Assembly: GCF_030316765.1 (NCBI RefSeq) | Contig: NZ_JASZYT010000003.1 | Span: forward strand, 1-64,000 | DNA: 64,000 bases | Origin: Variovorax saccharolyticus | Lineage (GTDB): Bacteria > Pseudomonadota > Gammaproteobacteria > Burkholderiales > Burkholderiaceae_C | Direction of reading: 5' to 3' | In this document: piece by piece, positions 35,163-42,297 of the stretch | Position numbering within the stretch: position 1 is the first letter of the stretch | How the letters are laid out: each line of letters starts with the position of its first letter | Notes under the pieces: generated by a model | Told to the model about the DNA's origin: nothing | The model's input: the letters and a program-made list of their open reading frames with translations, nothing else | The model's database searches: none | Made by a program: the position numbers and the translations under genes

Positions 35163-37505
35163 TCAGCGGTTCTCGAAGCGGTTGAGGTCCAGGATGCCGG
35201 CCTGCAGCGGCTGGTCGCGGCGATAGCGCTCGACCAGCCCGTCGCTCACGGACCAGAAGTCGGGGTTGGTGCGGCGCACCGCATAGCGCTCGGAGAAGGC
35301 CGCGTAGTCGGCCTCGGACTTGAGGCCGCGGAGCGCCTCGGTCATCGCCGGCAGCTGCGCCGGGCTGACCCGGTAGAACGCATTCGGATAGGCACCGATG
35401 ATGCCGGGCACGAGCGTCAGCGTGTTCTCGTCGGGCCGCAGTTCGCGCCGCTCGCCGATCAGCTGCGACACGCTCGCATGGCCGGTGTTGCGCAGCAGGC
35501 TGAAGGTGGCGGGCGCGGCGCCGGGCGCCTCGACCACCAGGGCCGCATCCTCGGGCAGCCACTCCAGGGACGCACCGCGCACCTCGCCCAGCGCGCGCAG
35601 CGGCGCCCGCCATACCGCGGGCGCGCGGTCGAGCTCGAAGTCCTTGGCCAGTACCGGCGCCAGTCGCGTCTTCAGCATGCCGAGCAGTTCCAGCCGCGCA
35701 TCGGCCGTCCGGTAGCGAATGCCGCTGTCGATCGGCAGCGTGGTCGACGGCCCGCCGTAGACCTGCTCGCGCGTCGAGGCGCTGTCGGCGCGGTACCAGT
35801 AGTCGCGCGTCGCGATGCGCTGCGCCTGCGGCAGCAGGACGAGGAAGTTGAACTCGCCCTCCATCCGCAGGAAGTCCATGTAGAGGCGCGAGTTGAGCTG
35901 GTGGCCGATGTTGCCGAAGACGTCGTAGTTGGCGACCAGCAGGTAGTGGATGCGCTCCAGCAACGGATAGCCGATGACCCAGGCGGTCTTGGGCGGCTCG
36001 CCGACCAGCCCCTTGACCACGCTGGCGCTGTCGAAATGCCGGAACACGGTGAGCGCGGCGTTGGGGTTGCGGCCGTCGCCGTCCCACACCAGGCGAAGGT
36101 CGAGGTTCTGCGGGCCGCCCAGGCCCCGGGCCAGGAACTCCGACTTGACGCGCAGGTACTCGTTCTCGAGTTTCGCGTAGTGCAGCCAGGGCGTGATCAC
36201 CTGCTCGTTGCTGCTGCCGGTGGGCAGGCGCAGCAGGTTGGCGTCGCGCGCCAGCAGGTCCGCCTGCTCGCGGTGGTCGCCCACGGAGGGCGAGAGGAAG
36301 GTGACCCAGAAGCGGTCGTCGATGACGTCGAGTGCCATCTGGCCGCGGCACACCGGGCCCTTGATGAAACCCATGATCGTGTACTCGGCCTCGTCGAGCA
36401 TGAAGCGGTAGCGCGCATCGACCGGCAGCGCCGCGAAGGTGGCGAAGGGATTGGCCGCGGTGTCGGCGCTGTAGCCCGGCAGGCGATCGACCGTGTAGGG
36501 CGCATCGAGGAACAGCGATCGCCAGCGGGCCATGCGCGTGGCGCCGAGCGCATAAGGCATGTGGGTCTTGGCGACGATGGTCTCGCGTTCCGGAACGAGG
36601 CGGTAGTAGAAGCGCTCGACGCCCGGATCGTCGACCGGCCGGCGGCTGGCGATCAGCGCCACCGGCTGTCCGGGCGGCGTCGTCGATCGCACCATCCGGA
36701 AGTACTGGCGCTCGGGATCGTCGTCGAAGTAGAGGTGGGCCAGGAACAGGTGCTCGAAGGCATAGCGGCTGAAGAGCCGCTCCTTCGGCGTGTCGCCGTT
36801 GAAGAAGCGCTCCCACATCGCGATGCGCTGCAGCGCCAGCGGCGTGACCGGCGCCGGGCCTTCGTAGGGTGCGCCGCGCTCGATCCAGCGGCTCAGCACG
36901 CCGAGCTCGGCCGGGCTCAGTCCCGGCAGTCCGAAGGGCATCCCGCCGAGCGGCATCTTGCGCTCGTACTCGTCGATCTGGGCACCGGCCGGGCACATCG
37001 CTTCGCGGTCGATCGAGAAGTCGAGGCCGCCGCCGACGATGCCGCTGGTGGGCAGCGGATGCTTCTCCTTCTGCATCAGCAGGCGATGCATCAGGCCCGC
37101 GGCGCGGTTCGCCTCGGGCGTGGGCGCATGCTCGTTGAGCACCGGGAAGAAGCCGAGTTCGCGCCACTCGGAGGGCTTCTGCGCATCGACGAACAGCCGC
37201 GTGGGCTGCGCCGCCAGCAGGCGCGTGGCGTCATAGACCGGGGTCTTGCTGGCGCCGCGCGCCAGGCCCTCCCAGGCCGTGGCCTTGAGCTGGCACGGGG
37301 CGTCGTAGCAGGCGTGGCAGGCCACGCAGCGGCGGTCGAGGATCGGCTGGATGGTCTGCGCATAGGACTCGCCGGGCGGCGGCGCCAGCGGCTGGTCGAA
37401 GCGCCTGGGGTCGGCCGGCCCGTAGAGCTGGTCGAAGCGGTGGAGTGCGATCGTCGTGCAGGCGGCGAGCACGAGGACCAGGATCAGGGATGCGACACGA
37501 CGCAT
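35163..37505 (-). CDS. cti: Fatty acid cis/trans isomerase (Cti), periplasmic cytochrome-c-type
   Basis: Cti converts cis to trans unsaturated phospholipid acyl chains in the periplasm and so stiffens membranes under solvent or heat stress. The 780-aa protein has an N-terminal hydrophobic leader with a lipobox-like LAAC at residues 13-16. Its heme motif is C60-VA-C63-H64 followed by ACYDAPC, which is diagnostic of Cti. The family-typical YYRLVPERETIVAKTHMPYA region is intact. It converges with cueR (12-bp gap). The 66 bp upstream to the HEAT gene must hold its promoter. No frameshift is seen. Confidence 0.93.
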   Translation of the reverse strand: MRRVASLILVLVLAACTTIALHRFDQLYGPADPRRFDQPLAPPPGESYAQTIQPILDRRCVACHACYDAPCQLKATAWEGLARGASKTPVYDATRLLAAQPTRLFVDAQKPSEWRELGFFPVLNEHAPTPEANRAAGLMHRLLMQKEKHPLPTSGIVGGGLDFSIDREAMCPAGAQIDEYERKMPLGGMPFGLPGLSPAELGVLSRWIERGAPYEGPAPVTPLALQRIAMWERFFNGDTPKERLFSRYAFEHLFLAHLYFDDDPERQYFRMVRSTTPPGQPVALIASRRPVDDPGVERFYYRLVPERETIVAKTHMPYALGATRMARWRSLFLDAPYTVDRLPGYSADTAANPFATFAALPVDARYRFMLDEAEYTIMGFIKGPVCRGQMALDVIDDRFWVTFLSPSVGDHREQADLLARDANLLRLPTGSSNEQVITPWLHYAKLENEYLRVKSEFLARGLGGPQNLDLRLVWDGDGRNPNAALTVFRHFDSASVVKGLVGEPPKTAWVIGYPLLERIHYLLVANYDVFGNIGHQLNSRLYMDFLRMEGEFNFLVLLPQAQRIATRDYWYRADSASTREQVYGGPSTTLPIDSGIRYRTADARLELLGMLKTRLAPVLAKDFELDRAPAVWRAPLRALGEVRGASLEWLPEDAALVVEAPGAAPATFSLLRNTGHASVSQLIGERRELRPDENTLTLVPGIIGAYPNAFYRVSPAQLPAMTEALRGLKSEADYAAFSERYAVRRTNPDFWSVSDGLVERYRRDQPLQAGILDLNRFENR

Positions 37506-37571
37506 GCGGCTGCTTTCGGCTTCGACTGTGGATCACGCAATGTAACCGTGGTCTAGCTTCGGGGCAGCGCG

Positions 37572-38183
37572 TCAGGGGCCGCGGGCGTCGATCCACTGCC
37601 GCCATCGCGCGGCGGCGGCGGCGCGCGCGCCGGCATCCGGATCGTTCGGGTCGTAGGCGCCGAGCGAGCGCCAGAGCGTGGCCCAATCGTCCACCCCGGG
37701 CAGCATCGGCACCACCGCCTGCAGCACCGCGAAGGCGCGCTGGCGGGTCAGGGGCGCCGGCGCATCCAGCAGCGGCGCGATCACCGGCAGCGCATCGGCG
37801 CCGCGTGCCATCAGCACGTAGGTCGCCAGCGTGTGCGGCGCGCGCAGCACGTCGGGATGGTCGTCGAAGGTCAGTGCGAGCGCATCGAGCGCATCGGGCG
37901 TGCCGATCGCGGCCAGGCCCTGGGCGGCACGCCCGCGCACCAGCGGATCGGGATCGGCGAGCGCGGCGCGCAAGGCGTCGGCGGCCACCGGGTCGGCGAT
38001 CTCGGCCAGGCCCTGGGCGGCCTTCTCGCGCACCGGGGCGTGGCCGCTCTGCAGGGCGCGCAGCAGCACCGGCGTGGACGCCCGGCCCGCGACCACCAGC
38101 GTGGCGAGCGCGCGGGCGCGGTCGGTCGGGTCGGCGGCATCGAGCCCGCCGAGGCCGCCCGGACCTTCCGGCGCGGCGCTCAT
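37572..38183 (-). CDS. HEAT-repeat protein at the 3' end of the eCIS cluster
   Basis: This 203-aa soluble alpha-solenoid has about five HEAT/PBS-lyase-type repeats, for example VREKAAQGLAEIADPVAADA and VRGRAAQGLAAIGTPDALDA. It has no signal peptide or catalytic motif, so it is probably a protein-protein adaptor or chaperone. It is the last gene of the minus-strand eCIS-like series. Its ATG overlaps the stop of the second micro-ORF in the 62-bp tandem repeat. A role in cargo handling or assembly is inference from position alone. Confidence 0.75.
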   Translation of the reverse strand: MSAAPEGPGGLGGLDAADPTDRARALATLVVAGRASTPVLLRALQSGHAPVREKAAQGLAEIADPVAADALRAALADPDPLVRGRAAQGLAAIGTPDALDALALTFDDHPDVLRAPHTLATYVLMARGADALPVIAPLLDAPAPLTRQRAFAVLQAVVPMLPGVDDWATLWRSLGAYDPNDPDAGARAAAAARWRQWIDARGP

Positions 38184-38307
38184 GGAGAGACCTCCGTGCT
38201 GCGCACTACGGTGCGAGCGCCTTCGGGCGGCCGGGCGGCGCTCATGGAGAGACCTCCGTGCTGCGCACTGCGGTGCGAGCGCCTTCGGGCGGCCGGGCGG
38301 CGCTCAT
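38180..38307 (-). other. Two coupled 21-codon micro-ORFs within the 62-bp tandem repeat
   Basis: Micro-ORF 1 (38307 to 38242) and micro-ORF 2 (38245 to 38180) each encode 21 residues of the form MSAARPPEGART(A/V)VRSTEVSP, beginning MSAA as does the HEAT protein. Micro-ORF 1 starts on the ATGA that ends the DUF4157-OmpA gene, micro-ORF 2 starts on the ATGA that ends micro-ORF 1, and the HEAT gene starts on the ATGA that ends micro-ORF 2. They could act as translational relays. Whether the peptides accumulate is unknown. Confidence 0.4.
38181..38304 (-). repeat. 62-bp tandem duplication carrying SD-ATGA start cassettes
   Basis: Two copies of a 62-bp unit (38181-38242 and 38243-38304) differ at one position I can see. 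They fill the whole 120-bp gap between the DUF4157-OmpA gene and the HEAT gene. Read on the minus strand, each unit ends GGAGG-N7-ATGA. Each ATGA fuses the stop of one frame to the start of the next. Confidence 0.92.
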
Positions 38308-39980
38308 GGCCCCCTCGACACCGGCGCCGGCCGGGAGAAGCTGACGACCACGCGCCGGTTGGCCCAGCGGTTGGCTTCGCGCGACTGGTCGGCGCCGACC
38401 GCGGCATCGCCGCCCTGGTCGCCGGTGCCGGCGTCGGGGGTGGCGGCGGTCGAGGCGCCGACGCCGACCGAGATCCAGTCCAGGCGCGAGCGCGGCAGGC
38501 CGCGCGCCAGCAGCGCCGCCTCGACCGCGTCGACGCGGGACAGCGACAGGTTGGTGTTGTAGCGGCTGTTGCCGCCGACCTGGTCGGCCGAGCCTTCGAG
38601 CGACACGATGACGTCGGTGTTGCGCAGCAGATAGGGCATGAAGTCGTCGATGCGCCCGGCCTCGGAGGCGCTGAGCACCGCGCTGTCGAAGTCGAAGTAG
38701 AAGACCGCCGGCTCGTGGACATAGAACTCGCGGTGCCGCTCCACGGCTTCGTCGAAGGTGGCCGAGGCGCCGTCGGCCACCGACAGGTGCTCGTCGATCA
38801 CCTTGCCCGAGCGGATGCCGAAGCCCCAGTGGACCGCCGCGAGATCGAGCCCCTTGTCCGCCGCCACCGCGACCGACTCGAAGACGAAGTCGAGGTCGAC
38901 CGCCGCGCTGGCGATGCCGGGCTGGTCGTAGAGCGCCGCCGACCGGATGTCGGCCGCATCGTTGGAGCGCTTGAAGCCCGAGGTGCGGCCGAGCACGCCA
39001 CCGGTGCCGCCGCCGTAGAAGTCGGGCTGCCTGACCTGACCGACCGAGCCCACGGTGCCGGGCGCCGCCGGCTGGAAATTGAAGCTGGGCGACAGCGCCT
39101 CGCCGGCCGGCGCCGAGCCGGCGCCGCCGGTGCCGCCGTGGTAGACGTCGGTGAAGAAGCCGCCCTCGACGCCGGTGTCGGGGTTGTCCTCGGTCAGGAT
39201 GCCGGGCTCGCCCGATGCGCCGCGCCCCGCCCGATCCGCCGGCAGCGAGCCGGGCTGCACGTCGCTGCCCTTGACGTCGGTCAGCTTCACGATCTGCACC
39301 ATCTCGATCTGGTTCGACAACGGCGAATCCTCGCCCGGCACGAAGCGGATGTAGCCGTCGAGACCGCTGTGCGTGGGCGGCGTGTTGACGCCGCCTTCGC
39401 GCGTCTGCAGGTCGATCTCGAAGCCGCCGTTGGCCACCGGGAAGCTGCCGTTGGTGCTGCGTTGGATGGCATCGGGCGCGGCGCCGAGGCCGGCGCCGCC
39501 GCCCGACTGCTGCACCACGTGCGAGAGCTCGTGGGCGGTCAGCGTGTCGTCGCCCGGCCGCTGCCCGGCGCCGTAGAACACGTCCTGGCCGTGCGTGAAG
39601 GCAGCGGCGCCGAGGTCCTGCGCGAGCAGCGAGGCCTGCGGGCCGGTGTGGGTTCGCACCGAGGAGAAGTCGGCGCCGAAGCGCGATTCCATGGCGCGGC
39701 GCGTGCGCGCGTCGAGCGCCTCGCCCCGCGATCCGCTTTCCGCGGCCAGCGGTGACGGGCTTCGCGGCGGCAGCGGGCGCGGGCGACCGGCGGCCGATGG
39801 GCGGGCGTCCGGACCGGCCGCGCGGTCGGATTCATGTTCGAGCGCATCGCCGGCGCGCCCCACCTTGAGCTGGAGGAAGCGCGGCAGGCCGCCGCGCAAG
39901 CCGGCCGCGGCAGCGCGCGAACCACCGGCTGCCTGGCCGGCGCGCGGCGCGCCCGGCTGTCGTCCCATGGCATGTCTCAT
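38304..39980 (-). CDS. DUF4157 (HExxH) protein fused to a C-terminal OmpA-like domain; candidate eCIS cargo
   Basis: This 558-aa protein opens with an Arg/Ala/Pro-rich leader. A DUF4157 domain follows with FGADFSSVRTHTGPQA and the zinc-type motif H150-ELS-H154 followed by VVQQ. The middle part (about 190-400) is Gly-rich and I do not recognise it. From about residue 427 an OmpA-like domain begins YFDFDSAVLSASEAGRID, continues with SLEGSADQVGG and the peptidoglycan-contact helix NLSLSRVDAVEAALLARGL, and ends NRRVVVSF. DUF4157 is common in proteins loaded into extracellular contractile systems, and the OmpA half suggests binding to cell wall. No signal peptide is seen. Confidence 0.8.
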   Translation of the reverse strand: MRHAMGRQPGAPRAGQAAGGSRAAAAGLRGGLPRFLQLKVGRAGDALEHESDRAAGPDARPSAAGRPRPLPPRSPSPLAAESGSRGEALDARTRRAMESRFGADFSSVRTHTGPQASLLAQDLGAAAFTHGQDVFYGAGQRPGDDTLTAHELSHVVQQSGGGAGLGAAPDAIQRSTNGSFPVANGGFEIDLQTREGGVNTPPTHSGLDGYIRFVPGEDSPLSNQIEMVQIVKLTDVKGSDVQPGSLPADRAGRGASGEPGILTEDNPDTGVEGGFFTDVYHGGTGGAGSAPAGEALSPSFNFQPAAPGTVGSVGQVRQPDFYGGGTGGVLGRTSGFKRSNDAADIRSAALYDQPGIASAAVDLDFVFESVAVAADKGLDLAAVHWGFGIRSGKVIDEHLSVADGASATFDEAVERHREFYVHEPAVFYFDFDSAVLSASEAGRIDDFMPYLLRNTDVIVSLEGSADQVGGNSRYNTNLSLSRVDAVEAALLARGLPRSRLDWISVGVGASTAATPDAGTGDQGGDAAVGADQSREANRWANRRVVVSFSRPAPVSRGP

Positions 39981-40017
39981 CGGGAGGCTCCTTGCATCGC
40001 ATCATCTTCCTGCGCCG

Positions 40018-41325
40018 CTAGCCGGGCAACTTCACCTTGATCGAGCCGGCGAAGCGCTCCATCCGCGCGAGGTCGGCGCGCACCGCGGCAAGCTCGATCG
40101 CCATGCCGTCGACCAGCCCCTGGCTGCTGGCGCACTGGCGGGCGTTGTCGCCGACCGGGTCGGGCTCGCTCGCCAGCCGGCGCTGCCAATCGGCCAGGTT
40201 GTCCTTCAGGAAGGCCTGGTAGTCGACCATGCGCTCGACCCGTTCGCGCATCTCGGGCACGCGGAACTTCAACCAGTCGCCGACCTGCTTCGCGACCTGG
40301 CCCTGCAGGCCCTTGAGCCGTTCCACGTAGGCCGGCTCGGTGGCGTAGCCCGAACTCTTCAGGTCGTCGACGAAGCCACCGAAGGAGGCACCGCCCTTGA
40401 GCGAGTCGTAGACGCCGGGGCGGCGCTGCTTGAGCAGCGCCAGATGGTGCTCGGTGGAGCGCGCCGTCGAGTCGTAGCCGAAGGTCGGGCTCGGCGCATT
40501 GACGTAGGCGCCGTTCTTGAACTCCTTCTGCGCCAGCATGTGGATGCTCACGCCTTCGCTCTCCTGGCCGGGCAGCGGCGTCTTGTCTTCGGCGACGCTC
40601 GCGTGTTCGTTGAACAGCCGGTTGCGATGCTCCGACGGCAGGTAGTAGCTGACCTTCCCCTTGTCGTTCACGCTGAGCGGCGACTGCTCGCCATAGGACT
40701 GCGTGATGAGCCACAGCGCGCGATCGAAGGGAATGTCGCCATGGGCCTCGATCGCCTGCAGCACGCCGGGCACCACCTGGTCGAAGTAGCTCGTGTAGAG
40801 CGGCAGCCGCATCGCCGCGGCCTGCGCCGCCGGCACCGGCTGGGCCGCCGCCGAGGCACCGGCCTGCGGGTCCGGCTGGCGGCTCAGCACGCCGGCGGGC
40901 ATCGGCGTGAGCTTCGGCGTGCCGCCCTGCAGCCAGCGCGCCGCCTGCGCATCGGCCTCGCGCTCGCTGGCGTCGCCGGGCTCCGACACCCGCATCGCGC
41001 CGGCCGCGGGGGCCGCACCGGCCTGCTGCAGCGTGTGCGTGAGTTCGTGCGCCAGCAGACGGCGGCCGGGCTCGGTGCCGGGCGCGAACTGACCGGCCTT
41101 GAAGTAGATGTCGTCGGCCACGGTGACGGCCTGCGCCCCGTGACGCCGGGCCAGCGCGTCGGCCTCGGGACCGTCGTGGACGCGCACGCGCGACAGGTCG
41201 ACGCCGCCGCGTTCGAAGTCGGCGCGCAGGAAGCGCGGCAACGCGCGGCCGTCCTGCGGCTTCGCGGCCGGCGCCGGCGCGGCTTCGCCGGCTGCATCGG
41301 GTCGGCGGCGCGAGGTGTAGCGCAT
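40018..41325 (-). CDS. DUF4157 (HExxH) protein with a C-terminal domain of unknown type; candidate eCIS cargo
   Basis: This 435-aa protein has an N-terminal DUF4157 domain: FERGGVDLSRVRVHDGPEAD, then IYFKAGQFAPG and H93-ELT-H97 followed by TLQQAG. The family marker EPGDASEREADAQAARWL follows. The C-terminal 250 residues contain FDRALWLITQSYGEQSPLS and PTFGYDSTARSTEHHLALL, which faintly recall FlgJ/glucosaminidase-type lysozyme folds with an E after a Tyr-Gly turn. This is only a suggestion. It lies between the DUF4157-OmpA gene and the TPR-like gene. It has no signal peptide, which fits packaging into the injection tube instead of Sec export. Confidence 0.75.
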   Translation of the reverse strand: MRYTSRRRPDAAGEAAPAPAAKPQDGRALPRFLRADFERGGVDLSRVRVHDGPEADALARRHGAQAVTVADDIYFKAGQFAPGTEPGRRLLAHELTHTLQQAGAAPAAGAMRVSEPGDASEREADAQAARWLQGGTPKLTPMPAGVLSRQPDPQAGASAAAQPVPAAQAAAMRLPLYTSYFDQVVPGVLQAIEAHGDIPFDRALWLITQSYGEQSPLSVNDKGKVSYYLPSEHRNRLFNEHASVAEDKTPLPGQESEGVSIHMLAQKEFKNGAYVNAPSPTFGYDSTARSTEHHLALLKQRRPGVYDSLKGGASFGGFVDDLKSSGYATEPAYVERLKGLQGQVAKQVGDWLKFRVPEMRERVERMVDYQAFLKDNLADWQRRLASEPDPVGDNARQCASSQGLVDGMAIELAAVRADLARMERFAGSIKVKLPG

Positions 41326-41337
41326 GGCGGGTGCGCC

Positions 41338-42297
41338 TCAATCGGCCCGGCCGAGCTGCGCCCGGCGCGCGCGGTCATGCTCGGCACGCACGGCCGCGAA
41401 GCTTTCCGCGCCCCACTGCCACTGGAACGCGGCCAGCACCGGCTCGACCCAGGAACGGCCGACCTCCGGCCCCAGAAGGTCGGCCAGCGTGACCCAGGCG
41501 GTGGCCAGGCTCCGGTAGGCCTCGGCGCGCTCGCCGAGCGCGTCGGCAGCGCGCGCCAGGCTCACGGCGGCCGCGAAGTAGGCCAGCGGCGCGACCGCGG
41601 CGAGCGCGGCCTCGCGCGCGGCCAGCGCCTCGGTGCGGGCCGACGTGGCCTCGCCGCGGGACAGCGCGCAGGCGGCGCTCACGCAGAGCCGCTGGGCGCG
41701 CAGGTGCAGGTCGTCGGCGGCCGCGCGGCCGACGCGTTCGCGCGCCAGCACCTGCTGGGCGTGCACCCCCTCGCCCGCCTCGCAAGCGGCCTGCGCATGC
41801 TCGATGTCGACCCAGGCCGAGGCATGCGCGATGTCCGCACCGGCCATCCGCGAGGCCGCCTCGTCGAACACGGCCCAGGCCGCTGCGACCTCCCCGCCAT
41901 GGGCCAGGCACAGCGCCTGGCGGCGCAGCACGGTCGCCCGCGGCACCTCGGGCAGGCCCAGCGCATCGGCCTCCTTCAGCGCCGCCGACCAGGACCGCGC
42001 GGCGCCCGCGAACTCGCCGGCGGCGAACAGCGTTTCGGCGCGCTCGGCCTCGGCCGCGAACCGAGCGCGCGGCGAGCCGCTGTCGCGCGCGGCGCTGCGC
42101 GCGGCCGCCGCCAGCGATTCGTCGAGCGAGCCGGCGGCGCGATGGAGCGAGGCCGCCATCTGCTCGCAATGCGCCGCCCGCTGCGCTTCGCCGCGGGCCG
42201 CCGCTTCGGCCGCGGCGCGGCGCAATTGCCTCGCGGCAGCTTGCCAGTCGGCGTGCGCCAGCGCCTGCTGCGCGGCCACCAGGCGAGGCGAGTTCAC
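41338..42297 (-). CDS. Ala-rich helical (TPR-like) protein in the eCIS cluster
   Basis: I do not recognise a named family. The 319-aa product is almost wholly alpha-helical. It shows repeated helix pairs such as LVAAQQALAHADWQAAARQL and AERAETLFAAGEFAGAARSW, spaced like tetratricopeptide repeats. The GTG start at 42297 overlaps the stop of the 1599-aa gene (GTGA), so it is translated with it. A role as a chaperone or adaptor for the giant protein is plausible but unproven. The longer frame upstream is a shadow and was removed. Confidence 0.65.
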   Translation of the reverse strand: MNSPRLVAAQQALAHADWQAAARQLRRAAAEAAARGEAQRAAHCEQMAASLHRAAGSLDESLAAAARSAARDSGSPRARFAAEAERAETLFAAGEFAGAARSWSAALKEADALGLPEVPRATVLRRQALCLAHGGEVAAAWAVFDEAASRMAGADIAHASAWVDIEHAQAACEAGEGVHAQQVLARERVGRAAADDLHLRAQRLCVSAACALSRGEATSARTEALAAREAALAAVAPLAYFAAAVSLARAADALGERAEAYRSLATAWVTLADLLGPEVGRSWVEPVLAAFQWQWGAESFAAVRAEHDRARRAQLGRAD

